Positions 17,675 through 26,936 of a stretch of DNA of 64,000 nucleotides are shown one piece after another. The translations under genes were made by a program, and so were the position numbers. Numbering within the stretch: the stretch's first letter is position 1; every line of letters starts with the position of its first letter. A model generated the notes under the pieces. That model worked only from the letters and a program-made list of their open reading frames with translations. It was not told the DNA's origin and did no database searches. The stretch is taken from contig CAKQGY010000002.1 of NCBI GenBank assembly GCA_934234055.1, forward strand, positions 1 through 64,000, read 5' to 3'. Source of the DNA: an uncultured Alphaproteobacteria bacterium. GTDB taxonomy: Bacteria; Pseudomonadota; Alphaproteobacteria; CAAHEQ01; UBA3637.

Positions 17675-18951
17675 TTTTTCTTCCTTTGATAGGGCAAATA
17701 TGTTTCAAGGTGTTGTGGCGGTAAAGCAACCGTTAAATAAATTGTTTTGGTATTATCTTTGCGCGATAAAATCTGCCCCTGCCGATACAAAGCCGCCAGC
17801 AAATCCCCGCGTTCTATCGGGATAGAAATATCCAGCACCGTCCGGCTTTTGGTCAGTTCTGCCTCCACCCGCGCCAACAGGTCATCAATCCCTTGTCCCG
17901 TGATTGCCGAGATCGGCCACTCATTTGCTCGACGCATTTTTTGCGTATTCAGGCAATTTTGTTCTTCTTCTGTCAGCAAATCCACCTTATTCAAAGCCTC
18001 AATCAAGCCCTTTCCAACTTCTTCACCCAATCCCAAATCAGTCAAAACTTCTTCTACATCGTGCTTTTGAGCCTCTGTATCCGGGTGCGCATAGTCTCGC
18101 ACATGGATAATCACATCGGCTTCCAGCACTTCTTCCAGTGTCGCCCGAAAAGCCATCACCAGTTCCGTCGGCAAATCCGAAATAAATCCCACCGTATCCG
18201 ATAAAATCACATTCGTTCCATGCGGCAGTTTGATCTGGCGCATCGTCGGATCCAGTGTTGCAAAAAGCATATCCTTGGCCATCACATCGGCATGGGTCAA
18301 GCGATTAAACAAAGTAGATTTTCCGGCATTGGTATAACCTACCAAGGCCACAATCGGATAGGGCACGCGTTGCCGCGCCTGCCGGTGCAAAGCACGCGTT
18401 TTTTTGACTTCTTCCAGTTCTTTTTTAATTTTAATAATATCATCGTCAATCAAACGCCGATCCAATTCAATCTGCGTTTCACCGGGGCCACCTAAAAATC
18501 CGCTACCGCCCCGTTGCCGTTCCAAGTGCGTCCAAGACCGCACCAATCGCGACCGCGCATAGGTCAAATGTGCCAATTCCACTTGCAATCGTCCTTCTTT
18601 GGTGCGGGCGCGTTGTCCGAAGATTTCCAAAATCAGAGCGGTTTTATCAATCACTTTTGTCTGCCATTCTTTTTCCAGGTTTCGCTGTTGCAAGGGCGAC
18701 AATGCACAGTTCATAATCACCACATCGGCCGCGTGCGCCATAGGGTAAAGCCGCTCAATTGTGCCCTTGCCCAGGTAAGCCTTGGCTTTAATTTCCCGCA
18801 GGGGCAGCACATCAGCCCCCAAGATCTGCAAATCAATTGCCTGAGTCAAGGATACAGCCTCCGCCAGGAACGCTTCGGGCGACCTGTTATCCGGCAAAGC
18901 CCTTTTCAAATACGGGAACAGGACGAATGCTTTTTGCCTGACTTGTGTCAT
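17671..18951 (-). CDS. hflX: Ribosome-splitting GTPase HflX
   Basis: HflX binds the 50S subunit and splits or rescues stalled ribosomes, especially under heat stress. The 426 residues show the N-terminal HflX domain, the GGPGETQIELDRR linker motif (154-166), the P-loop GYTNAGKSTLF (205-215), a DTVGFISDLP switch region and a NKVD specificity motif. It overlaps the thioesterase gene upstream and the RNHCP gene downstream by 4 bp each. In many alphaproteobacteria hflX follows hfq; hfq is not here. Confidence 0.95.
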   Translation of the reverse strand: MTQVRQKAFVLFPYLKRALPDNRSPEAFLAEAVSLTQAIDLQILGADVLPLREIKAKAYLGKGTIERLYPMAHAADVVIMNCALSPLQQRNLEKEWQTKVIDKTALILEIFGQRARTKEGRLQVELAHLTYARSRLVRSWTHLERQRGGSGFLGGPGETQIELDRRLIDDDIIKIKKELEEVKKTRALHRQARQRVPYPIVALVGYTNAGKSTLFNRLTHADVMAKDMLFATLDPTMRQIKLPHGTNVILSDTVGFISDLPTELVMAFRATLEEVLEADVIIHVRDYAHPDTEAQKHDVEEVLTDLGLGEEVGKGLIEALNKVDLLTEEEQNCLNTQKMRRANEWPISAITGQGIDDLLARVEAELTKSRTVLDISIPIERGDLLAALYRQGQILSRKDNTKTIYLTVALPPQHLETYLPYQRKKK

Positions 18952-19682
18952 TTATCCGCCACCCATACGAACCGCACCCGAGCATATTCCACAGTCCCGT
19001 CTTCATTCCGGATTATATGCACCGTTTCCCGGCTGTTTTGATAGGTATCCACGGCAATTTTATCACCCCGTTTAGCCGGCCGCTTAAAACTGATTTGGAT
19101 TTCTTCGGGTCGATGATTTGCCAGAAAAGAATCGTCCAATCCATCCAAGGCCCACGTCGGATACAAGGCATTATTGACATGCTCGTTCAGGTCAATATCA
19201 TCAATATGCACCGGGAAAGAAGTTGTAGCGGGAACTCCCTCGGGCGTTCCGATTTTAGCAAACGCAGACACCAAAGCCCGTTCCTCCACCAACCGATAAT
19301 TTGGCAAGTGTTTTGCCACCGGCACCGGCCGCATCCGCGCCATATCTACCAAAACCCACTGACTGGTCGCATTCAAGATGACCTCGCCGGATTGATTTTT
19401 GGCTTGGAAATCCCGGATTCCACAGGCCGCTGTCGTCCCCGAGGGCCAAGTTTCAATCGTTATTTGATCCCGCCATTTTGGCCATTGATTCATTTTCAGG
19501 TGATAGGCACCTCCGACCCAGCCCAATCCGGATTTTTTACAAAAATCATAGCCCACACCGATTTCATCGGCGTGCCTATCGGCCATATCTTGCAGTAAAT
19601 TAAACAGGCTATGTATACGCAGTTTTGCTTTAAAATCGCATTCAAAGCTATTGATTATATATGTTTTTTTACATTTTTCCAT
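18948..19682 (-). CDS. Acyl-ACP thioesterase family protein
   Basis: This family (plant FatA/FatB-like) hydrolyses acyl-ACP to free fatty acid in the cytosol. The start at 19682 (AAAGGA six bases upstream, inside glgX) gives 244 residues, right for a double hot-dog fold. Seen: an FNLLQDMADRHAD helix and WV-type strands in the first half, and DIDLNEHVNNALYPTWALDGL in the second, which holds the Asn/His pair associated with catalysis. It overlaps the glgX end by 14 bp and hflX by 4 bp. A link to glycogen enzymes is not explained; membrane lipid adjustment is one guess. Confidence 0.8.
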   Translation of the reverse strand: MEKCKKTYIINSFECDFKAKLRIHSLFNLLQDMADRHADEIGVGYDFCKKSGLGWVGGAYHLKMNQWPKWRDQITIETWPSGTTAACGIRDFQAKNQSGEVILNATSQWVLVDMARMRPVPVAKHLPNYRLVEERALVSAFAKIGTPEGVPATTSFPVHIDDIDLNEHVNNALYPTWALDGLDDSFLANHRPEEIQISFKRPAKRGDKIAVDTYQNSRETVHIIRNEDGTVEYARVRFVWVADK

Positions 19683-21711
19683 TTGTATTCCTTTCAAACA
19701 ACAGGACACCCCACGCCGGAGCCTGTCCGGCTGATTTTATAAACTTGGCTTCGTCCGTTGTATCCAATACCAGGCGCCACAATCCCTCCGGTAATTGCCA
19801 ATCCAATGGTTTGTCAAACCCGTTAAAGATCATGAATAAGTCTTTTTCTCGTCCTTTAATCAGGCACGAAATCGCCCGCACATAATAGTGCCAATCATCC
19901 GGCTGCATCGGTGTTCCGTCCGGCCGATACCAGATCAGGCTCTCATCCGTTTGGAATTGCGTGCTTTCAAACACCGCATAGGTATGACGAATTTGAATCA
20001 ATCGTTTGACCAATGTCTGCATACGCCATCCGGCCGCTGTCGTATCCGGCCAGTTGATCCAGGAATAGATATTATCTTGCGCATAGGTGTTATTATTTCC
20101 GAATGCCGTGCGCAAGACTTCGTCCCCCCCTTGTATCATCGGTGTTCCGCACGACAACAGCAAAGTCGCCATCAAAGCCCGCGCCCGTCGTTCTCGAATC
20201 GCCAAGACGGTTTCGTCTTTTGTTTCACCTTCCACACCATTATTCCATGAAAAGTTTGTATCCACACCATCTTTATTATTTTCATCATTAGCTTCATTGT
20301 GCTTATTATTATAGGACACCAAATCCCACAGCGAAAACCCGTCATGTGCCGTAATAAAATTGACGCTTTCCCAAGGCTTACGCCCGCGTTTGTCATATAA
20401 ATCTGACGATGCCGTAATCCGACCGGCCAAATCGGCTGCCTGTCCTTCATCTCCGCGCCAAAAACGACGCACTGTGTTGCGGAATTTATCATTCCATTCG
20501 GCCCATCCCGGACGAAAAGCTCCGACCTGATAACCTTCCATCCCCAAATCCCATGGTTCGGCAATTAATTTTTGTCGTTGCAGAACCGGATCCTGTTGCA
20601 CAGTCGTCAAAAAGTCACTGTTGACCGTATATTGATTATTGTCGTCCCGCGCCAAAGTCGTTGCCAGATCAAATCGAAAACCGTCAATCCGCATCACTTC
20701 CGTCCAATAGCGCAGCGAATCCATCACCAGTTGCAGCGCCCGCGGGTGCCCCAGGTTAAACGAGTTCCCACACCCCGTCGTATCATCATAATAGCGCGGA
20801 TTTTCTTTATTCAAGCGATAGTAAGAGGCATTATCAATTCCCCGATAGCACAAAGTCTGTCCGAACTGATTTCCTTCACCTGTATGATTATACACCACAT
20901 CCAGGATTACTTCTATCCCGGCTTCATGAAAGACCTGCACCATATGCTTCATTTCGGCCAAGCGTCGCTCGGCAAAATACAGTGCATGCGGTGCCATAAA
21001 GCAAATCGGATCATACCCCCAATAGTTGGTCAAATTCTTGTCCAGCAAAAACCCGTTCGTCATAAAGGCTGCCGTCGGCAACAATTCCACCGCCGAAATC
21101 CCCAGGCCTTTTAAATATTGCACAACGGCCGGGGTTGCCATACCCGCAAAAGTGCCCCGCAGTATTGCGTCCACTTCGGGATTGCGGGCTGTAAAGCCTT
21201 TCAAATGCGTCTCGTAAATAATTTCGGTATTCCAGGGCGTTTTCGGTTTTTTCAGCTGTGACCAAACGTAATCATTATCATCTGTCACAATACATTTTGG
21301 CACACAGGCTGCCGAGTTTTTACGACTATACGACAGATCCAACAAAGGCGAATCGGGCCGATACCCTAACATCGCATTATCCCCGATAAACGGTATCGTC
21401 AGCATTTTCGCATACGGATCCACCAATAATTTATTCGGGTTAAAGCGATGCCCTTTTTCCGGCTCATACGGCCCATACACCCGATAGCCATATAATTGTC
21501 CCGGCTTTAACCCTTTGATATAGCCATGAAAAACTTCATCGGTATATTGCGGCAAATCTATGCGCACTTCGCCCAACCCTTTGGGATTAAACAGACACAC
21601 CTGCACCCGTTCGGCATGTGCAGAAAACAGCGCAAAGTTCACACCGTTTCCGTCATAATTTGCCCCCAGCGGATACGGCAAGCCGTCATAGATTTCGTAA
21701 TCGTTTTTCAT
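19669..21711 (-). CDS. glgX: Glycogen debranching enzyme GlgX
   Basis: GlgX (GH13, isoamylase type) cleaves alpha-1,6 branches of limit-dextrin glycogen in the cytosol. The ATG at 21711 lies 2 bases after the glgB stop and gives 680 residues. An N-terminal CBM48 (about 10-105) precedes the barrel. The catalytic set is complete: Asp348 in GFRFDLA, Glu385 in LIAEPWD and Asp457 in ITAHDG. The NNKHNEANDENN segment near 470 is typical of GlgX. With glgB immediately upstream, remodelling of branched glucan is the clear role. Confidence 0.95.
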   Translation of the reverse strand: MKNDYEIYDGLPYPLGANYDGNGVNFALFSAHAERVQVCLFNPKGLGEVRIDLPQYTDEVFHGYIKGLKPGQLYGYRVYGPYEPEKGHRFNPNKLLVDPYAKMLTIPFIGDNAMLGYRPDSPLLDLSYSRKNSAACVPKCIVTDDNDYVWSQLKKPKTPWNTEIIYETHLKGFTARNPEVDAILRGTFAGMATPAVVQYLKGLGISAVELLPTAAFMTNGFLLDKNLTNYWGYDPICFMAPHALYFAERRLAEMKHMVQVFHEAGIEVILDVVYNHTGEGNQFGQTLCYRGIDNASYYRLNKENPRYYDDTTGCGNSFNLGHPRALQLVMDSLRYWTEVMRIDGFRFDLATTLARDDNNQYTVNSDFLTTVQQDPVLQRQKLIAEPWDLGMEGYQVGAFRPGWAEWNDKFRNTVRRFWRGDEGQAADLAGRITASSDLYDKRGRKPWESVNFITAHDGFSLWDLVSYNNKHNEANDENNKDGVDTNFSWNNGVEGETKDETVLAIRERRARALMATLLLSCGTPMIQGGDEVLRTAFGNNNTYAQDNIYSWINWPDTTAAGWRMQTLVKRLIQIRHTYAVFESTQFQTDESLIWYRPDGTPMQPDDWHYYVRAISCLIKGREKDLFMIFNGFDKPLDWQLPEGLWRLVLDTTDEAKFIKSAGQAPAWGVLLFERNTNGKM

Positions 21712-21713
21712 GA

Positions 21714-23960
21714 TTATTCTCGCTTTCTGCTGATACCCGCACAATCTAATTTAAAGCACACAACTGCCAGCGGCGGCAACACAACTTGAATATCATAGGG
21801 CTTAAAGTTCCACCCCGGTTCTTCGGTTTGAATATCGCCGATATTTTTGACATCTGACCCACCATATACGGCCAGATCCGAGTTAAAGACTTCCCGATAA
21901 ATCCCCGATTCGTTCACGCCGATTCGATAGTTATAGCGCGGCACCGGTGTGAAATTACACGCCACAACCAGACTTTCTTTTTTCTTTTTGTCATGCCGAA
22001 TAAAAGTGAAGCACGAGTTCTCAAAATCGTTCCCGTTCACCCACTCAAACCCGCCGGCCTCAAAGTCATTCTCATACAGCGCCGGCATTTTCCGATAAAG
22101 TTTATTCAAATCCGAGACCAACTGTTGCACACCTTTATGCTTCGGATTTTTCAGCAAACTCCAATCCAGACTGTCCGCAAATCGCCATTCGGTCCGCACA
22201 GCCAACTCATTCCCCATAAACAATAATTTTTTGCCCGGGTGCATAAACATATAGCTGTAATACAACCGCAAATTAGCAAACTTCTGCCACATATCCCCCG
22301 GCATTTTATCAATCATCGGCCCCTTGCCATGCACAACTTCATCATGCGACAGGGGCAAAATAAAGTTCTCGGAAAAGGCATACAGCAAACTGAATGTCAG
22401 CTCATTATGATGATATTTACGATGGATTGGATTTTCGGACATATAGTGCAAAGTATCATGCATCCACCCCATATTCCATTTGTATCCGAATCCCAAGCCC
22501 CCCACATAGGTTGGTCGCGACACCATGGGCCAAGCCGTTGATTCTTCCGCAAAAGTCGTTGCCCCCTGCCCCTCGGCAAAGACCACTTCGTTCAGGCGTC
22601 TTAAAAACGCAATCGCTTCCAGATTTTCACGCCCGCCGTATTGATTTGGGATCCATTCACCCTCTTTACGCGAATAGTCCAGATACAACATACTGGCCAC
22701 CGCATCTACCCGCAGCGCATCAATATGGTATTCTTTAATCCAAAACAGTGCGTTTGCCAACAGGAAATTAGACACCTCATTACGCCCATAGTTATAGATT
22801 TTCGTGCCCCAATCTTTGTGCTCTCCTTTACGCGGGTCGGCGTGTTCATACAGTGCCGTTCCGTCAAAGTTCGCCAGACCGAATGCATCGCGCGGAAAAT
22901 GAGCCGGCACCCAATCCATAATCACCCCGATTCCGGCCTTGTGCAGCGAATCAATCAGGTATTTAAAATCATCGGGCGAGCCATAGCGACTTGTCGGCGC
23001 ATACATACCCGTGATTTGATAGCCCCAGCTGCCGTCAAAGGGATATTCGGCCAGCGGTAAAAACTCAACATGGGTAAAGCCTGTTTCTTTCAAATAGGCC
23101 GGTAATTCCTCGGCCATTTCCCGATAGGTCAACCAGCGATTATTTTCCAAACTGTTCCGCCGCCAAGATCCCATATGCAATTCATATACCGAAATCGGCT
23201 GTGCCAAATCATTGGCTTTTTTTCGTCCCTCGGCCAACCACGCTTCATCTGCCCATTGATAGGCCTTGCGGTCAAAAACCAAACTTCCCGTCTTAGGGCG
23301 CATTTCAAATGCAAACCCGAACGGATCGGATTTTAACGGCAACAACCGCCCGTCGGCGCCGATCAGTTCGTATTTATAGATATCCCATTTCTGCATCCCC
23401 GGGATAAATAATTCCCAAATCCCCGAGCTTCCCCGCGGACGCATCATATGCCGCCGACCGTCCCAATCATTGAACAGTCCCACCACGCTCACACGTTTGG
23501 CGTTCGGTGCCCACACGGCAAACAAGACCCCCTCAATCCCTTGGTGCGTCATAATATGCGCTCCCAGTTTGTTATAGATCTGCATATGATTGCCTTCACC
23601 ATACAGATACAGATCCAATTCCCCCAGCACCGGCAAAAAGCGATAAACATCTTCGCATTCATAGGTTTGTCCGCTGTGCAACGTAATGCGGAAGAAATAG
23701 TCAAAAAAGAGAGATTGATCCATTAAATCCAGCTGGAACAACCCATCCGAGTGCACCCGCCGCATTTGCCCCAAGCTTTGATGATTGTCTCGCCGGATAA
23801 CTTCTACCGTTTGTGCTTGCGGCTGAATGGTGCGGATATACAGGGCTTTTCGCCCTTCTTGATCCTCTCCCGTATGCATACCCAGCACGGCGAACGGATC
23901 GCCCTGATACCCGCCATGAACCAAAGATTCCACCTCAGACACTTCTAAAATTAAACTCAT
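21714..23960 (-). CDS. glgB: 1,4-alpha-glucan (glycogen) branching enzyme GlgB
   Basis: GlgB transfers alpha-1,4 chains to create alpha-1,6 branches. The 748 residues are of the long form: an N1 domain (about 10-115), a CBM48 (about 140-225, with VWAPNAKRVSVVGLFNDW), the GH13 barrel and a C-terminal all-beta domain. Catalytic residues seen are Asp419 in LRVDAVASM, the Glu in AEEST (472/473) and Asp540 in PLSHDEVVHGK. The start has AAGGGG six bases upstream. It follows the TPR/methyltransferase gene by only 59 bp; a TATATA about 45 bases upstream could be a weak promoter. Confidence 0.97.
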   Translation of the reverse strand: MSLILEVSEVESLVHGGYQGDPFAVLGMHTGEDQEGRKALYIRTIQPQAQTVEVIRRDNHQSLGQMRRVHSDGLFQLDLMDQSLFFDYFFRITLHSGQTYECEDVYRFLPVLGELDLYLYGEGNHMQIYNKLGAHIMTHQGIEGVLFAVWAPNAKRVSVVGLFNDWDGRRHMMRPRGSSGIWELFIPGMQKWDIYKYELIGADGRLLPLKSDPFGFAFEMRPKTGSLVFDRKAYQWADEAWLAEGRKKANDLAQPISVYELHMGSWRRNSLENNRWLTYREMAEELPAYLKETGFTHVEFLPLAEYPFDGSWGYQITGMYAPTSRYGSPDDFKYLIDSLHKAGIGVIMDWVPAHFPRDAFGLANFDGTALYEHADPRKGEHKDWGTKIYNYGRNEVSNFLLANALFWIKEYHIDALRVDAVASMLYLDYSRKEGEWIPNQYGGRENLEAIAFLRRLNEVVFAEGQGATTFAEESTAWPMVSRPTYVGGLGFGYKWNMGWMHDTLHYMSENPIHRKYHHNELTFSLLYAFSENFILPLSHDEVVHGKGPMIDKMPGDMWQKFANLRLYYSYMFMHPGKKLLFMGNELAVRTEWRFADSLDWSLLKNPKHKGVQQLVSDLNKLYRKMPALYENDFEAGGFEWVNGNDFENSCFTFIRHDKKKKESLVVACNFTPVPRYNYRIGVNESGIYREVFNSDLAVYGGSDVKNIGDIQTEEPGWNFKPYDIQVVLPPLAVVCFKLDCAGISRKRE

Positions 23961-24019
23961 TTCAACCCCTTTTAATTAGTTCTATTTTTTATATAGCACG
24001 ATTTTTTCCAAAATGGAAA

Positions 24020-25780
24020 TTATTTTTTTCCACAGGTTCTTTTTTGTGCCACACAAACCAAGCCATCGGCAAACCCCGTTCCTTCGCGCCGCAAAGGCAC
24101 CAATTTTATGGTCTGAATTTCAAAACCGGTTTTATCCAATAATTTTTGAATATATTTTTCCGAATATACATAGCGTCCCGCATACGATAATGCACAATCT
24201 TGTGCCCCGGTTTCCACCGAAAAAGCGAACATTCCGTTTTTTTTCAAATGATCAAAAACAGATTCAAAAAAATCATTTATTTTCAACAAGTAAGGTATAA
24301 CTTCCACACAAACAACCCAATCATATTTTTTCTTGTTATGTGATAAAAAGTGTCCGATTTCCGCTTGTTTCAAGGTCTCATAGGCCCCCGTTTTGGCCGC
24401 CAGTGCCAGCATTTTTTCGGATAAATCCACACCGGTTAAATGGTCAATTTTTCCCTGCATCAGGGTCCCGAAAGCCCCTGTTCCACACCCTAAATCCAGC
24501 ACCTGCCCCATCAACTTTGCGGGCAATAATTTTTGAATCTCGGACAAAGCCTGTGTCTCCAACAGACACATTTTATCATCATATGATGCGGCAAAGTCAT
24601 CATAAAACTGCTGAATACAGGCCGAAATATCCGTTTCTTTTTCCCCGTTCAAAGCCGCATAAGTATGCTTGGCCGCCAAATTATCCGGTTGATTTTTCAG
24701 CCACCCTTTGGCAAAATCCCGCGCCAATTTCAAGCCTGCTTTGTCTCGTCCGGCCAAAGCCCCCAATGTATCGGCAATCTGCCAATCCAGACGCTTTGTA
24801 AAATCCGACCGAAACAGCAGTTTAAAATACAACCCCAGGGCATCTTCCCACTCACCTGCGCGTTCCAATACCACCGCCAGATTATACAGCGTTATTGCAT
24901 CATTCGGGTTGATTTGCACCAATGCCCGATAGTGTTCCAAAGCCTCTGCCACTCTGTTTTCTCCAACCAACAGGTCCGCCAGATTCTGATGCGCCGGCCC
25001 GTCATTTTTATTGATTGCCAAGGCTTTTTTATAGGAATCCTCGGCCGCTTGAACTTCTCCCTGTCGGCGATAAATATTTCCCATATTACACAACACATCT
25101 GCCCGATAGGGATTTCGTGCCAAAATCGCTTGATACACCCCTTTTGCCACATCGTCCCGGCCCAGGATTTCCAAGATAACCCCCTCCAAAACCCGATATT
25201 CTTCTTGTGCCAGACCCGTTTTTTGAATAGCCGCCGATGCTTCTTCATTATGCCCGGCCGCGTGATACAGGCGCGCCAAATGATACCACGCGTCCGGCAG
25301 GTTTGTTTCGTTTGCCAAGGCTTCCAATGCCGTTATATCCGGCCAACACAACAGCAATCCCAACCGCGCTTCGGGCAGTCCGGGCTGTATTTTTAAGGCC
25401 GCTTCAAAAGCGCTTTCGGCAAAATCTGTCTGTCGTTTCAATAAGTAGATATATCCTTGCTGTGCCCGGGATTGTGCCTGATCGGGCACTTTGCGATACT
25501 GGGTCAAAGCTTCGTCCAAACGCCCCTGTTTTTGCAACACCGACGCCAACATCAGACGATAGTTTACAATATCAGGATATAATTTCACCGCCTGGAACAG
25601 CAACTCTTCCGCCGGCTCCAATGCCCCCGCCTGATACGCCACCAAACCCAACAAGAACAACGCATCTCCATGCGCAGGCTGTGCCGTCAAAACCTCACGT
25701 GCCAAGCCCTCTGCCCGTTCATATTGACCGTCATTATAGGCTCGAAAAGCCTCATCTAAAATGGTGTCATAACTACTCAT
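24020..25780 (-). CDS. TPR-repeat protein with C-terminal SAM-dependent methyltransferase domain
   Basis: From ATG 25780 (overlapping the rodA stop by 8 bp) the protein has 586 residues. Residues about 5-350 are tandem TPR helices (repeated A...Y..A.....P patterns, e.g. RADVLCNMGNIYRRQGEVQAAE). The C-terminal 200 residues are a class I methyltransferase: motif I VLDLGCGTGAFG, then GVDLSEKML, and a WVVCVEVIPYL strand. TPRs probably pick the protein partner; the methyl acceptor is unknown. The gene sits at the end of the elongasome genes and before glgB. Similar architectures occur in alphaproteobacteria without a settled role. Confidence 0.8.
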   Translation of the reverse strand: MSSYDTILDEAFRAYNDGQYERAEGLAREVLTAQPAHGDALFLLGLVAYQAGALEPAEELLFQAVKLYPDIVNYRLMLASVLQKQGRLDEALTQYRKVPDQAQSRAQQGYIYLLKRQTDFAESAFEAALKIQPGLPEARLGLLLCWPDITALEALANETNLPDAWYHLARLYHAAGHNEEASAAIQKTGLAQEEYRVLEGVILEILGRDDVAKGVYQAILARNPYRADVLCNMGNIYRRQGEVQAAEDSYKKALAINKNDGPAHQNLADLLVGENRVAEALEHYRALVQINPNDAITLYNLAVVLERAGEWEDALGLYFKLLFRSDFTKRLDWQIADTLGALAGRDKAGLKLARDFAKGWLKNQPDNLAAKHTYAALNGEKETDISACIQQFYDDFAASYDDKMCLLETQALSEIQKLLPAKLMGQVLDLGCGTGAFGTLMQGKIDHLTGVDLSEKMLALAAKTGAYETLKQAEIGHFLSHNKKKYDWVVCVEVIPYLLKINDFFESVFDHLKKNGMFAFSVETGAQDCALSYAGRYVYSEKYIQKLLDKTGFEIQTIKLVPLRREGTGFADGLVCVAQKRTCGKK

Positions 25781-26936
25781 CGTCAATAGACCCTCTGCGA
25801 CCGATGACCATTTCCTGATTGATATTGACACATTCCACCAAACCGAACCCGATAAACAACGTCACCATCGCCGTCCCGCCATAGGACATCAAAGGTAGCG
25901 GAACCCCCACCACCGGCATCAGTCCCATGACCATGGCCATATTGATAAAGACATACAGGGCAAAGTTCACCGTCAATCCGATTGCCAGAATCTTGCCAAA
26001 AAAGCTGGTGCACCGATGCGCAATTAAAAAGCCATACCCGATAATCAAAGCATACAGCACACACAGCACCAGTGCCCCAATTAAACCGAATTCCTCACAC
26101 AAAACCGTCAAAATAAAATCCGTATGCTTTTCGGGAATAAAATTAAGCCGTGTTTGTGTCCCTTGCAAAAAACCTTTACCAAGCACCCCGCCCGACCCCA
26201 ATGTGATCTTGGATTGCGTGATATGATACCCCGCGCCGGTCGGATCGCTCTCAGGGTTCAGGAAAGTCATCACCCGCCGCTTTTGATAGTCCTCCAAAAA
26301 CGACCAGATTAAAGGGAATGACAAAACCGCCGTAGTGATCAGGACCACAAATTTCCAAATCTGAACTCCCACGACAAAAAAGACCGCCCCCGTCACGAAC
26401 ACCAGCATCAATGCTGTGCCCAAATCCGGCTGCCTTAAAATAAACATCACCGGCACCAGCATCAAAAACAACGGCGGCAACATAAACCGAAACGATCGCA
26501 CCTCATCCACACCTGCCCCGTGAAAATAGCGTGCCAAAGCCAACACCAGCGCAATTTTCATCACTTCCGAGGGCTGCAACTTCACCACACCGAAATTCAA
26601 CCACCGCTGGGCGCCCATACCCACATGCCCAAACAACGACACGGCAATCAGCAACACCAAAGCCACCGCGTAAATCACATAGGCATATTTCATCCAAAGT
26701 CGCAGGTTGGAAAGTGCTATCCCATACAGCAACACCAAACTGATCAGGAAATGCACCGTCTGGCGAAAGGCACGCGGATAGAAACTGCCCCCGCCCACGG
26801 AATACAGCACCGTAATGCCCATCATCACAACCAGGCAAACCATAATCAAGTATTTGTAATTAAATCCTAATATCTTATCCCACAGGGTCAGATTATAGTC
26901 TTTCAGATAACAGTTTCTATCCTTAAAAAAACTCAT
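25773..26936 (-). CDS. rodA: Peptidoglycan glycosyltransferase RodA (SEDS family)
   Basis: RodA polymerises lipid II into glycan strands during lateral wall growth, in complex with PBP2. The 387 residues have about ten membrane segments and the SEDS signatures: QPDLGTALML after helix 5, a large periplasmic loop with ITQSKITLGSGGVLGKG and FIPEKHTDFI, and the C-terminal PLMSYGG motif. It overlaps mrdA by 4 bp upstream and the TPR/methyltransferase gene by 8 bp downstream. Length and motifs are normal. Confidence 0.97.
   Translation of the reverse strand: MSFFKDRNCYLKDYNLTLWDKILGFNYKYLIMVCLVVMMGITVLYSVGGGSFYPRAFRQTVHFLISLVLLYGIALSNLRLWMKYAYVIYAVALVLLIAVSLFGHVGMGAQRWLNFGVVKLQPSEVMKIALVLALARYFHGAGVDEVRSFRFMLPPLFLMLVPVMFILRQPDLGTALMLVFVTGAVFFVVGVQIWKFVVLITTAVLSFPLIWSFLEDYQKRRVMTFLNPESDPTGAGYHITQSKITLGSGGVLGKGFLQGTQTRLNFIPEKHTDFILTVLCEEFGLIGALVLCVLYALIIGYGFLIAHRCTSFFGKILAIGLTVNFALYVFINMAMVMGLMPVVGVPLPLMSYGGTAMVTLFIGFGLVECVNINQEMVIGRRGSIDDE

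Noticed and set aside
23995..24018. Terminator between the TPR/methyltransferase gene and glgB
   Set aside because: A TTTCC/GGAAA palindrome exists but on the transcribed (minus) strand it is followed by A, not T, so it is not a Rho-independent terminator for that direction.
24665..25396. A 243-codon + strand frame
   Set aside because: Antisense to the TPR/methyltransferase gene, with no ribosome site and an atypical composition.
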